From: Ilyomonas sp965214235
GTDB taxonomy: Bacteria > Bacteroidota > Bacteroidia > Chitinophagales > Chitinophagaceae
NCBI GenBank assembly: GCA_965214235.1
Contig: CBDCBH010000002.1
Coordinates: 1,116,001-1,180,000 of the forward strand
DNA: 64,000 nt
Direction: 5' to 3'
The notes below the pieces were generated by a model. It was not told where the DNA came from. It saw only the letters and a program-made list of their open reading frames with translations, and searched no databases. Positions 1 to 8,485 of the stretch are shown in pieces (the stretch's first letter is position 1; each line of letters begins with the position of its first letter). Both the position numbers and the translations under genes were made by a program.

Positions 1-169
1 AAACTTGCTTCAGTAACATCATTAAACAACAGAAACCGGGATTATTATCTGCGCCTTTGCTTTCTTTTCTTCCTACTATTTTTATCTCGCCTGCGAAATT
101 ATAGAATGCAATTGCGGCGAGCGTGATTGTAAATAGCAATGAAAATAAATTTGCACTTTGCTTTATCAA
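1..169 (-). CDS. Possible N-terminal part of a membrane protein, cut by the window edge
   Basis: On the minus strand a reading frame stays open from a TAA near 180 to the window edge. It encodes a hydrophobic stretch (residues about 7-23, rich in L, F, A, T) followed by a charged segment, as expected for an N-terminal membrane anchor. The only usual start codon is a TTG at 169; no ATG lies near it, although two ATG codons occur at 17-22. It would be divergent from xth. I do not recognise the family, and it could be a non-coding frame that happens to look membrane-like. Confidence 0.3.
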   Translation of the reverse strand, partial: MIKQSANLFSLLFTITLAAIAFYNFAGEIKIVGRKESKGADNNPGFCCLMMLLKQV

Positions 170-188
170 ATCAATCGCTATACTTTAG
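157..188 (+). promoter_or_regulatory. Bacteroidota-type promoter for xth
   Basis: TTTG at 157-160, a 20-base spacer, then TACTTTAG at 181-188, one mismatch from TAnnTTTG. The box ends 21 bases before the xth ATG at 210, a normal leader distance. Confidence 0.5.
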
Positions 189-209
189 CTGTTTAAAATA
201 TATTGGGTT

Positions 210-977
210 ATGCGCATCATTTCTTACAATGTAAATGGTATCCGGTCGGCTATCAACAAAGGTTTTTTAGATTGGTTAAAAACTGATCCGGCAGATATTA
301 TTTGTTTGCAGGAAATAAAAGCCAACAAAGAAAATGTAAATGTTGAAACGATAGAAGCGCTTGGCTACAAAACGTACTGGTATTCGGCACAAAAAAAGGG
401 CTATAGCGGCGTTGCCATTTTTACCAAATTACAGCCCGATAACATTGTGTATGGCAGCAGCATTGAGCAAAGCGATTATGAAGGCAGAGTGATACGCGCC
501 GACTTTGGTAATGTAAGTGTATTTAGCGCATATTTTCCTTCGGGCACAAGTGGCGATGAACGCCAAACTTACAAATATCAATGGCTGAATGAATTTCATG
601 AATATTTAGAGGCGTTACGCAAAACAAAACATCAGTTGGTGATTTGCGGCGATTATAATATTGCGCATAAGGAAATTGATATTCACGACCCAAAAGGCAA
701 TAAAAATTCATCGGGTTTTTTGCCCCAAGAAAGAGAGTGGCTTACGCAATTTTTAAGCAGCGGCTATGTTGATACATTCCGCCATGTTCATACTGATAAA
801 GCGCATCATTACTCGTGGTGGAGCCAGCGTTTTCCTTCGGTTCGTTTGCAAAACAAAGGCTGGCGTATAGATTACATCAGCGTTACCGATAACCTGAAGC
901 ATAAAATAAAAGACGCTCAAATTTTACCTCAAATCAAACACAGCGATCATTGCCCCATTTATGTTGAAATAGAGTAA
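210..977 (+). CDS. xth: Exodeoxyribonuclease III / AP endonuclease
   Basis: Cytosolic base-excision repair enzyme of the ExoIII (EEP) family, which cuts DNA 5' to abasic sites and degrades duplex DNA 3' to 5'. The 255-residue length is normal. Family signatures are visible in order: the N-terminal SYNVNGIR motif (Asn7), LQEIKA with the metal-binding Glu35, GDYNIA with Asp148 and Asn150, and the C-terminal HSDH with Asp246-His247, the catalytic Asp-His pair. The start ATG follows a recognisable promoter. The gene stands alone, 43 bases before a serine hydrolase gene, and nothing is missing from the active site. Identification is secure at family level. Confidence 0.95.
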   Translation: MRIISYNVNGIRSAINKGFLDWLKTDPADIICLQEIKANKENVNVETIEALGYKTYWYSAQKKGYSGVAIFTKLQPDNIVYGSSIEQSDYEGRVIRADFGNVSVFSAYFPSGTSGDERQTYKYQWLNEFHEYLEALRKTKHQLVICGDYNIAHKEIDIHDPKGNKNSSGFLPQEREWLTQFLSSGYVDTFRHVHTDKAHHYSWWSQRFPSVRLQNKGWRIDYISVTDNLKHKIKDAQILPQIKHSDHCPIYVEIE

Positions 978-1020
978 CGTTTTTATTTGTTCCATTTTTA
1001 TCTTTCCTTCAAATTTTTCT

Positions 1021-2529
1021 ATGAAAAAACATCTTTGTATTGTAATTTCTTTTTTCCTTTTCTGCGCGGTACAAGCGCAGCAATCTTTTATAAAAGACAG
1101 TTTAGATTTTTATATTAAACAAGGTATGAAAGACTGGAACATTCCAGGGCTTGCCATTGCCATTATTAAGAACGACAGCATAGTAATGATGAAGGGTTAT
1201 GGCGTAAAAAATATTACTTCGAAAGAGCCGGTTGATGAAAACACTTTGTTTATGATTGCCAGCAACAGCAAACTGTTTACAGGCACTGCGCTGGCGCAAT
1301 TGGATTACGATAAAATTTTATCGCTGGATGATAACATTACAAAATATTTTCCCTGGTTTCGGGTTTACGATTCAACCACAACCCGGTTGGTTACTATAAA
1401 AGATATGGCAGGTCATCATTTAGGAACCAAAACCTTTCAAGGCGATTTTACTTTCTGGAACTCAACGCTGCCGCGTGATTCGGTGATGTATAAGATGCGC
1501 TATGTAAAGCCGCCACATCAATTTCGCGCCTCGTACGGCTATTGCAACAGTTGTTTTTTAACGGCGGGGCAGGTAATACAAAAAGTAACCGGAAAGCCCT
1601 TGGAAGTGTATGTGTATGATAGCATTATTGAGCCTTTAGGCATGACCAGCACACATGCTTTGGGTGCTAATATGATGAATATGCCAAATGCAGCAACACC
1701 TTACACAACCGCTTTTACAGGCAGGCTTACCGAACTGCCTTACGACAATGTTGATAACCTTGCACCCGCCGGCAGCATTGTAAGTTGTGTGAAAGATTTA
1801 AGTCATTGGATAATGATGCAATTAGACAGCGGCAAATACAATGGCAAACAAATTATTCCCTGGAAAGCGTTGCAGCAAACACGCGGCGTGAACACTTTAT
1901 TAAGCACGCAAAAAAACAGGCTCAATGGTCATTTTGTAGCGTATGGTTTAGGTGTTTTTATAAGAGACATGAATGGAAGGCAAGTGTACGATCACACGGG
2001 CGGTGCAGATGGTTTTGTTACCAATGTTTGTTTTGTTCCGGAAGAAAAATTAGGCATTACCATTCTTACCAATAACGACAACCAGGAGTTTTTTGAATTG
2101 CTTCGGTATCAAATTTTAGCGGCTTACCTTAACATGCCTCCTGTAAACTACAGCGCAGTTACGTTGCCTGGTTTTACAGGAGAACAAAAAACAATTGTTG
2201 ATAGTATTAAAGCATTGCAAAAACGTGTAAAAGAAAACAAGCCCCAACTGCCTTTAAGCAGCTATGAAGGAAGTTATAAAAATGAATTGTTTGGTGATAT
2301 TCATATTGCAGTAAAAGAAAAGGGTTTGCAAATTAGCTTCGATCATCATAACGATCTTACGGCTTCGTTGCAATACATGGATAACGGCGAATGGCTGATA
2401 ACTTACAGCAGCCTTGCATATGGAATTTTTCCATTACGGTTTAAGATTGAAAACAACAAAGTGATTTCAACAGAAGTGAAGGTGAATGATTTTTTGGAGT
2501 ATGATCCTTATACGTTTGTGAAAGAGTAA
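1021..2529 (+). CDS. Secreted serine hydrolase, class C beta-lactamase fold, with C-terminal DUF3471
   Basis: The first 20 residues form a signal peptide ending ...VQAQ, so the protein is exported. The beta-lactamase-like penicillin-binding fold follows, with all three active-site elements: S-x-x-K at Ser81-Lys84 (SNSK), Y-x-N at Tyr174-Asn176 (YCN) and the third box H-T-G at 325-327. Residues about 405-502 match the DUF3471 tail common in Bacteroidota members of this group. Such proteins are usually peptidases or esterases rather than drug-resistance enzymes, and the substrate cannot be read from sequence. The 502-residue length is typical for the two-domain form. It starts 43 bases after xth and may be read from the same transcript. 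Confidence 0.88.
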   Translation: MKKHLCIVISFFLFCAVQAQQSFIKDSLDFYIKQGMKDWNIPGLAIAIIKNDSIVMMKGYGVKNITSKEPVDENTLFMIASNSKLFTGTALAQLDYDKILSLDDNITKYFPWFRVYDSTTTRLVTIKDMAGHHLGTKTFQGDFTFWNSTLPRDSVMYKMRYVKPPHQFRASYGYCNSCFLTAGQVIQKVTGKPLEVYVYDSIIEPLGMTSTHALGANMMNMPNAATPYTTAFTGRLTELPYDNVDNLAPAGSIVSCVKDLSHWIMMQLDSGKYNGKQIIPWKALQQTRGVNTLLSTQKNRLNGHFVAYGLGVFIRDMNGRQVYDHTGGADGFVTNVCFVPEEKLGITILTNNDNQEFFELLRYQILAAYLNMPPVNYSAVTLPGFTGEQKTIVDSIKALQKRVKENKPQLPLSSYEGSYKNELFGDIHIAVKEKGLQISFDHHNDLTASLQYMDNGEWLITYSSLAYGIFPLRFKIENNKVISTEVKVNDFLEYDPYTFVKE

Positions 2530-2704
2530 GTTATTATTTGCTGAACAGTTATAACACTAACATTCAACGTAACCAATTAATACGCAGCTTTCTTTTCTTT
2601 TTAAATGATCCGCTTTCATTATAAAGATGATTGTAAAATGACAAGCAATTCATTTCCATTCTTTTTACTTATCCGACATTTGTACCCATCAAACAACATA
2701 GCAC

Positions 2705-3625
2705 ATGAAAGCAATGCAATACACAGCTTTTGGAGATTCTAATGTAATTAAACAAAACGAAATAAATAAACCTGTTGTTAGTGAAGGTGAAATACTAATA
2801 AAAATAAAAGCCATTACAGTTAACCCGCTGGATATAAAAATCCGTTCGGGAGCTATGCAACAAATGATGCCAACACCGTTGCCTTACACACCCGGTTTGG
2901 ATGTAGCGGGCGTAATAGAAGCCATAGGTAACGGAGTTACCAGATGCAAAGAAGGCGACGAAGTGTTTGCCAGCACATTTGGAGGAACATATACAGAATA
3001 TGTAGTGGTTAAAGAAAACCAGGTATCGTTAAAACCTAAAAACGTAACCTGTAATGAAGCGGCTGCCTTAGCTATTCCGCTGGTTACTTCTTATTCTGTT
3101 TTGGTGGAAGCTGCGCAGCTGCAAAAGGATGAAAAGGTGTTGATTCATGGCGCCGCCGGTGGTGTAGGTAACATTATGGTTCAAATGGCAAAAGCATTAG
3201 GAGCTTATGTAATAGGAACGGCATCGGGAAACGGTGTTGACATAGTAAAAAAAGCAGGTGCGGATGAAGTGATTGATTACAAAACCCAAGACTTTACCAA
3301 GCTTGTAAAAGATGTAGATATGGTAATAGATACAGTGGGCGGCGAAACACAAATCAAATCATTTGAAGTAATAAAAAAAGGTGGTAAATTAATTAGCATT
3401 TTTATGCCGCCGTCTCCACATTTGGCAGAGCAATTTGGTGTTACTGCAAAGTTTATAAACAGCACTCCTTCTTACACCAAATTAGACTTTGGAAAGCAAT
3501 TGGTAGAAGAAGGAAAAATAAAAATTGAGATTGCAAAAACACTGCCGTTAGAGCAAGCTGCTGAAGCGCAGGATTTACTTTCAAAAGGTGGCGCAAATGG
3601 AAAAATAGTGCTTGAAGTAATGTAA
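2705..3625 (+). CDS. Zinc-independent medium-chain dehydrogenase/reductase, quinone-oxidoreductase type
   Basis: A cytosolic NAD(P)H-dependent oxidoreductase of the MDR superfamily. The GroES-like N-terminal domain (about 1-120) is followed by a Rossmann fold whose nucleotide-binding loop GAAGGVG lies at residues 149-155. The zinc-ligand cysteines of true alcohol dehydrogenases are absent, and the 306-residue length fits the quinone-oxidoreductase/zeta-crystallin group. Substrate is unknown; reduction of quinones or enones is typical. The gene is preceded by about 175 bases with a weak -7-like box (GACATTTG near 2675) and ends before a clear hairpin terminator, so it is probably its own transcription unit. 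Confidence 0.85.
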   Translation: MKAMQYTAFGDSNVIKQNEINKPVVSEGEILIKIKAITVNPLDIKIRSGAMQQMMPTPLPYTPGLDVAGVIEAIGNGVTRCKEGDEVFASTFGGTYTEYVVVKENQVSLKPKNVTCNEAAALAIPLVTSYSVLVEAAQLQKDEKVLIHGAAGGVGNIMVQMAKALGAYVIGTASGNGVDIVKKAGADEVIDYKTQDFTKLVKDVDMVIDTVGGETQIKSFEVIKKGGKLISIFMPPSPHLAEQFGVTAKFINSTPSYTKLDFGKQLVEEGKIKIEIAKTLPLEQAAEAQDLLSKGGANGKIVLEVM

Positions 3626-3654
3626 CGTTTTGTTTTACTGCATTAACTTTATAG

Positions 3655-3684
3655 ACGATTGCATCAGGCAATCGTTCTTTTTTT
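3655..3684 (+). terminator. Intrinsic terminator after the oxidoreductase gene
   Basis: A perfect 8-bp stem (ACGATTGC at 3655-3662, GCAATCGT at 3668-3675) with a 5-base loop, followed by a T-rich run to 3684. The hairpin overlaps the last codons of the converging minus-strand gene. The T run is only on the plus side. Confidence 0.75.
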
Positions 3685-4062
3685 GCCCAGGGTTATAAGC
3701 CATAAAAGGGTTCCTATAATTATAATTGCAATCGGCACCAAATCGGCTAACGAATTGTGTGAGCCGAAAGAATGCACATCGTGATTATAAGCTCCATGAA
3801 TGATGTTGAGTATGTTTATCAAAAGTGATATAAAAGAAAAAATACTGAACCCTTTGGTTGACCAATTCGTTTTTTGTAATCTGTTTATTCCGCTACTTAA
3901 AAAATGGATACCCATTATCGTTAAAAGTATAATAACGATAAATTGAAACGAATAAGCAATTATAGAAGAGTCAGCCGGAATATAATGACCACCCGCCCAT
4001 CCATAACCTGCAGACATTAGTATGATAGAAGCGCATCTGATTTTGTAGTTAGACCTTACCAT
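3664..4062 (-). CDS. Small membrane protein of unknown function, four predicted membrane segments
   Basis: I do not recognise this 132-residue protein. It shows four hydrophobic stretches, around residues 11-30, 34-56, 71-92 and 105-125, separated by short polar loops, with a basic KKR tail. This suggests a four-helix inner-membrane protein. It converges on the oxidoreductase gene, and its stop codon sits inside that gene's terminator hairpin. No operon partner is adjacent: the next gene on the same strand starts about 680 bases upstream and is a transporter. The frame is open throughout and codon use resembles its neighbours, so it is probably real. Confidence 0.6.
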   Translation of the reverse strand: MVRSNYKIRCASIILMSAGYGWAGGHYIPADSSIIAYSFQFIVIILLTIMGIHFLSSGINRLQKTNWSTKGFSIFSFISLLINILNIIHGAYNHDVHSFGSHNSLADLVPIAIIIIGTLLWLITLGKKRTIA

Positions 4063-4141
4063 AATTTTTTAATTGAAGATATAAATATGTAAGATTGATG
4101 CGCCTTTATTTATAATGAATTGTCAATTTTATCAAAAATAA

Positions 4142-4744
4142 TCACACCACATGTCTTACTCCTAATGGCAGCACCGTTTTTCCCCACACTTCATTTAACA
4201 CCAACGCAGCACTGCCATAAAATGCACTCAAACCGCAAAGAATGCCTTCATAACCGGCAATGGTGTGCAACAATTCATTGCCGGTAAAATCGGCAAGGGA
4301 AAGAAGAAAGAAAAGAATAGTAAGCGTAAAGAAAACGACTTGTAACATCCGGTTTAAACGCAGGCTGCCAACAAACATAAACAAGGTAAACATACCCCAC
4401 AGCAAAAGATAACAACCCATTGATGTTTCGTTGCTGGCGTAGGCGGCGCCAAAGTTTGTTTTCGGTATCAGCCAGATAGCTACGAGTGATAACCAAAAAG
4501 AACCATAAGCCGTAAAAGCCGTTGCCCCGAATGTGTTGTTTTTCTTCCATTCCTGTATGCCGGCAAAAATTTGCGCAATACCACCCATAAAAATGCCCAT
4601 TCCTATTATCATAGAATTTAAGCCGTAAAAACCTGCATTGTGCAGGTTTAGCAAAATAGTTGTCATGCCAAAACCTAACAAACCAAGTGGTGCGGGGTTA
4701 GCCGTTGAGTCTTTGATAACAAGTGGAGAATCATAATTGTTCAT
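4142..4744 (-). CDS. satP: Acetate/succinate transporter, GPR1/FUN34/SatP family
   Basis: Inner-membrane carrier for acetate and related small carboxylates. The family signature NPAPLGLLGFGMTTIL is at the N-terminus, followed by six hydrophobic segments and the conserved NTFGATAFTAYGSFW region. The start is placed at the ATG at 4744, giving about 200 residues, the usual length. The frame extends upstream to a TTG at 4825, but that codon overlaps the -33 box of a good promoter and the extra 27 residues have no counterpart in the family. The gene lies downstream of the tricorn-like protease gene but has its own promoter and is separated by a terminator. Confidence 0.9.
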   Translation of the reverse strand: MNNYDSPLVIKDSTANPAPLGLLGFGMTTILLNLHNAGFYGLNSMIIGMGIFMGGIAQIFAGIQEWKKNNTFGATAFTAYGSFWLSLVAIWLIPKTNFGAAYASNETSMGCYLLLWGMFTLFMFVGSLRLNRMLQVVFFTLTILFFLLSLADFTGNELLHTIAGYEGILCGLSAFYGSAALVLNEVWGKTVLPLGVRHVV

Positions 4745-4793
4745 AGCAGCAAATCGTTTAGCGTTTAAAGATTTAAAATGTTTAGCAACTTTC

Positions 4794-4826
4794 CAAATTA
4801 TAGTAAATAAAAAGGGCCGTAACAAA
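4794..4826 (-). promoter_or_regulatory. Promoter for the acetate transporter gene, nested in a terminator
   Basis: On the minus strand TTTG (4826-4823), 20 bases, then TATAATTTG (4802-4794), close to the TAnnTTTG consensus. It lies inside the terminator hairpin of the upstream gene and decides the transporter start at 4744. Confidence 0.6.
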
Positions 4827-4848
4827 GTAGAAGTTACAGGCTCTTTTT
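4809..4848 (-). terminator. Terminator after the tricorn-like gene
   Basis: An imperfect inverted repeat: GTAAC/GTTAC and GCC/GGC arms, flanked by AAAAAG and CTTTTT that also pair. Read on the minus strand it ends in CCCTTTTTATTTA. The sequence is nearly symmetric and could work in both directions. Confidence 0.6.
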
Positions 4849-4866
4849 ATATTTAGATGTGGCTTA

Positions 4867-6090
4867 TTATTGTTTCGCTTGTTGCTGTCCGCCTACTTCC
4901 TGAAGCATTTCTTTTACAGCAGCTTCAAGCTGATCGTCTTTCCCCTTTAAAAAATTTTCGTAAGGCAGGGGCACGCGGATATCAGGGTTCACCTGCAGAT
5001 TTTCTGTCGGGCGATTTTCTTTTCCAATGGTAGCAACCATCGGAATACCAAATACAACCGTTGGATCAATCTGGGCTTCCCACCAAACAGCCGTTCCTGT
5101 GCCAGGAACCGGCATACCAATTAATTTACCATCGCCGTTTTGTTTATAGATATAAGGAAAAATAAACGCATCGCTATAATTGCTTTCGCTTGTTACCACG
5201 CAACTCGGCTTTTGCCATCTGCCTATCGGTTCGCCACCTTTCAAAATGTTGCTTTGCGGTGCAAAACGCAGGTAAGTTTTGCCTGTTAAAAAGGTATTTA
5301 AATCATCATGAAGCCAGCCGCCTCCGTTAAAGCGCGTGTCAACAATCAATGCTTGCTTATCAAGGTTCTCGCCCATCACTTTATCAAACACTTCGCGCAG
5401 GCTGGCATCGTCCATCGCTTCTACGTGCACATAACCAATTTTGCCGCCGCTTAATTTGTTTACCATTTCGGCCTCATGCTTTATCCAGCGTTTATACATC
5501 AAGCCACTTTCTTCTCCATTGGTAATAGGCTTTACCACTTCTTCAAATGTTGTTTTGGTTGATGGATTGTACACCGTAAGCAATGTGTTATCGCCAACCA
5601 TCCGGTTTAGATATTTCGCCCAATCAACCGTATCAGTTACCGGCGCGTCGTTTATTTTTTGAATGATGCAGCCGCCCCTAATTTTGCTGGAAGCTTTATC
5701 AGCCGGACCTCCTGCCATCACCTCACTTATTTTTAAACCATTACCGGTGTAAGTTTCATCGTATAACAAACCGAGCGATGGAGTAATATCGCCTGTTGGG
5801 TTTTGCGGACGATACCTACCGCCGGTATGCGAGGCGTTTAATTCGCCCAACATCTCGCTTAACAATTCCTGGAAATCGTAATTGTTGCTAATGTGCGGAA
5901 GAAACTTTGCATACTCTGTTTTGTAATAAGCCCAATCAACACCCTGCATTTTAGGATCGTAAAACTTTTCTTTTGTTTGCCTCCACACATGGTCAAAAAT
6001 ATATTGCCGTTCTGCAGCCGTGTTCAGTACCATTTCACCATTGATACTGATGGGTGTTATCTTTCCGTTGTCTACATCAACTTTTACCAA
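4867..6090 (-). CDS. C-terminal half of a split tricorn-like S41 protease (PDZ plus protease domains)
   Basis: Carries the catalytic half of a tricorn-type peptidase. It has an N-terminal helical segment, an LNASHTG motif with Ser87-His88 (tricorn's Ser-His pair), a PDZ domain (about 105-180), and the S41 core with NYSDAF (nucleophile Ser306, followed by Asp307) and a likely catalytic Glu363 (PTENLQVNPD). Numbering starts at the ATG at 6090. This frame continues upstream without a gap to the stop at 6214, so the ATG is only the first internal methionine. The true gene is 4867-8121, about 1,084 codons, the usual length for the family. Whether this half is translated alone is unknown; it would lack an export signal. 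Confidence 0.8.
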   Translation of the reverse strand: MVKVDVDNGKITPISINGEMVLNTAAERQYIFDHVWRQTKEKFYDPKMQGVDWAYYKTEYAKFLPHISNNYDFQELLSEMLGELNASHTGGRYRPQNPTGDITPSLGLLYDETYTGNGLKISEVMAGGPADKASSKIRGGCIIQKINDAPVTDTVDWAKYLNRMVGDNTLLTVYNPSTKTTFEEVVKPITNGEESGLMYKRWIKHEAEMVNKLSGGKIGYVHVEAMDDASLREVFDKVMGENLDKQALIVDTRFNGGGWLHDDLNTFLTGKTYLRFAPQSNILKGGEPIGRWQKPSCVVTSESNYSDAFIFPYIYKQNGDGKLIGMPVPGTGTAVWWEAQIDPTVVFGIPMVATIGKENRPTENLQVNPDIRVPLPYENFLKGKDDQLEAAVKEMLQEVGGQQQAKQ

Positions 6091-6213
6091 ATGCCCGGCG
6101 TTGCTTACAAATAGATTCTTGCCATCATCACTTATTTCAATGCCGCTTGGCGTGCCTCCTAACTTAGCTAAAATTTTAGTTTCTTTTGTGCGGGGTTCGG
6201 TAACCCATAAGTC

Positions 6214-6216
6214 TTA
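6214..6216 (-). other. In-frame TAA splitting the tricorn-like gene
   Basis: The codon order is GGA-TAA-GAC-TTA-TGG. From the TAA to the ATG at 6090 there are exactly 41 sense codons in the same frame, all coding-like. A tyrosine codon (TAT or TAC) changed at its third base would restore one 1,084-codon gene. Confidence 0.85.
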
Positions 6217-8121
6217 TCCTTTTTCAAAATTGGATAAATAATAAAGCTTGCTGGCATCTTTGTTCAATTCATAATCAGATATAGAAGAGCTATTGATGGT
6301 AAGCCTCACAATGCGTTGGTCAAGGTTTTCCAGATCTAGTTTTATCAAAGTGTCTTTTTTCTTTTGCGCGGTACTTTTTTTGCCCGCATCGCTTGAATCT
6401 TTCTTCGCTTTGTCTTTTTGTTCTTTCCATAATTTGTAATCGTCATCACTTAATTTGTATTGATCATACAAATCTTTATCAAAGAAAACAGCAAACACAT
6501 CAAACTCGCTGCTGCCTTGATTGGCAAGCGATTTACGACCGGCTTTATTACTTAACCATGTCATCATTTTTCCACCTAAATACCATTTGCTTCCATTTTC
6601 GCCAAAGCCGCTGTTGATGGGGTACAGGCTGGTATCGGTTGTAACATCAATCAGCGAAGTGTTGGTGTTACCAAAGTAACCTTTTTGATCATCAGACAAA
6701 ACATATTTGCTATCGGGGCTCCAATGAAAATCCCAATCGCCATCGCTGTACGAATAGTTATGCCCTTCGGGTAAAAGAGTTCTCACTTTTTTTGTTGCGA
6801 TGTTGTAAACTTTTAGAATATTACGATTTTCGATGTAGGCGATCTCTTTACCATCAGGCGAAAAACGAGGTTGATATTCTTCAGCAGAAGTTGCAATTAC
6901 CGGCTCTTCCTTTAACACGGTTGAGGCAAAGAAATAAGGTTCATCGGCACGTACGATTGTTGTTTTATAAATGTCCCAATTGTCGTTGCGCTCGGCGGCA
7001 TAAATTAATGTTTTGCCATCGGGGCTCCATTGCACCATGCGCTCTTGTTGAGGGGTGTTGGTAATGCGTTTGGTTTGGCTGCCATCTACTGCGGTTACAA
7101 AAACTTCGCCGCGTGTTACAAAGGCAATTTCTTTACCGTTGGGGTTCAATACAAATTCGGTAACGTTACCGTTTACAGGCACATTCTTTTCCACTCCTGC
7201 CCTGCCATCATTTATAATTTGAATAGCCACTTTTTGCGGCTGGCTTCCTTCTTTCAAAGTATAAATTTCACCATCGAAAGTAAAGCATAATGTATTGTCG
7301 GTTGATGCGCTTAAATGCCTTACCGGGTTCTTTGTAAACGAGGTTAATTGCTTTTCACCGGTTGAAGATGCTAACGGCATTTTAAAAACATTTTGCGAGC
7401 CGTTTTTTTCGCTTAAATAATAAATGTTTTGGTCGTCGTTGCTAAACAAAGGTTCTCTGTCTTCACCATTAAAGGCGCTCAACTGTTTGTAAGTGGCGGC
7501 TTTTACGTCCATCATCCAAATGTCTTTGGTAACGGATGATGTGTGGTGCTTGCGCCATTCATCTTCATACCCTTTTGTATCCTGAAAAACAATTTGCGAG
7601 CCTTTGCTGTTGAAGTGCGCATTTTCCATTCCTGCGGCACTAATTAATATTGACCTTCCGCCCGAAACCGGCACTTTATATACATTTCTAAACAGCCTTA
7701 TGCTAAACCGTACACTTTCTGCAGGCGCATTGCGTGCACTGCCAAAGATGACGTATTTATTATCGGGTGTAAAATCGGTGGGATAATCGGCTGCGCTGTT
7801 GTAAGTGAGCCGCACAGGAGTGCCGCCGGTGGCAGGCATAACAAACACATCGAAGTTGCCATAACGGTCGGAGGCAAATGCAATTGACTTGCCATCGTGG
7901 CTCCAAACGGGCATCATGTCCTGCGCTTCGTGTATGGTAAGCGGCGCTGCAATACCACCACTTGCAGGCACAATATAAATATCGCCTTTGTAGCCAAAAG
8001 CAATGGTTTTACCATCAGGAGAGATAGCAGGATAGCGAAGCCATAACGGTGTGTTTTGAGAGATTGCGTTGAATGAAAAAAGCAGCAACATAGCAGTAAA
8101 AAGAAGCGATGAAATTTTCAT
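6214..8121 (-). CDS. N-terminal half of a split tricorn-like protease (signal peptide and beta-propellers)
   Basis: Residues 1-22 are a signal peptide ending ...NAISQ, so the protein is periplasmic or secreted. The rest contains WD40-like PD40 repeats (SPDGKxIAF, WSHDGKSIAF, WSPDGKTLIYAA and similar), which form the two propellers that feed peptides to the protease in tricorn homologues. A Lys- and Ser-rich linker near residues 565-590 (KKDSSDAGKK, AQKKK) is typical of Bacteroidota members. The frame ends at a TAA after ...SNFEKG, and the very next codons continue the family sequence (DLWVTEPRTKE) in the same frame. As read, the protein would have no catalytic domain. Confidence 0.82.
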   Translation of the reverse strand: MKISSLLFTAMLLLFSFNAISQNTPLWLRYPAISPDGKTIAFGYKGDIYIVPASGGIAAPLTIHEAQDMMPVWSHDGKSIAFASDRYGNFDVFVMPATGGTPVRLTYNSAADYPTDFTPDNKYVIFGSARNAPAESVRFSIRLFRNVYKVPVSGGRSILISAAGMENAHFNSKGSQIVFQDTKGYEDEWRKHHTSSVTKDIWMMDVKAATYKQLSAFNGEDREPLFSNDDQNIYYLSEKNGSQNVFKMPLASSTGEKQLTSFTKNPVRHLSASTDNTLCFTFDGEIYTLKEGSQPQKVAIQIINDGRAGVEKNVPVNGNVTEFVLNPNGKEIAFVTRGEVFVTAVDGSQTKRITNTPQQERMVQWSPDGKTLIYAAERNDNWDIYKTTIVRADEPYFFASTVLKEEPVIATSAEEYQPRFSPDGKEIAYIENRNILKVYNIATKKVRTLLPEGHNYSYSDGDWDFHWSPDSKYVLSDDQKGYFGNTNTSLIDVTTDTSLYPINSGFGENGSKWYLGGKMMTWLSNKAGRKSLANQGSSEFDVFAVFFDKDLYDQYKLSDDDYKLWKEQKDKAKKDSSDAGKKSTAQKKKDTLIKLDLENLDQRIVRLTINSSSISDYELNKDASKLYYLSNFEKG

Positions 8122-8388
8122 AAAAGAAGAATAAAAACTAAAGATAAGAAGCGGAGAAAAATAAAGAGTAAAAATGTGTTCAGGTGAACGCTAAGCAAAA
8201 ATGATGCTTTATTGTCTGATGTAATTTCAATGCAAAAAAAAGAGTCACGCAAAGCCGTTTGGTACAGATACTCATTTCATTTTCTTAAACTATTGTTTAT
8301 AGAAAGAAGCAAGATTATAAAGTATAAATGCAAGCAAAAACAAAAGTAATAAAGACAAACATTCCACTTAGGAAACTGTATAACCAGA

Positions 8389-8485
8389 TTTTTTGAGTTT
8401 AGAACGCGACGCAACGCCAACAACTTAGTTTGTTTTTACTTCATTTTTTTATTTGGATATTGATGAACATTAGCATAGCAATCCC
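8389..8485. repeat. Duplicated ~91-bp sequence, copy 1
   Basis: Pairs with 10006-10101 in direct orientation. Both copies run from a T tract through GAGTTTAGAACGC to CATTAGCATAG and AATCCC, with about nine differences and one single-base indel. This copy overlaps the 3' end of the AraC relic and is followed by a hairpin repeat at 8492. The rest of the gene-free stretch 8122-8440 is AT-rich leader of the tricorn-like gene with nothing else recognisable. Confidence 0.8.
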
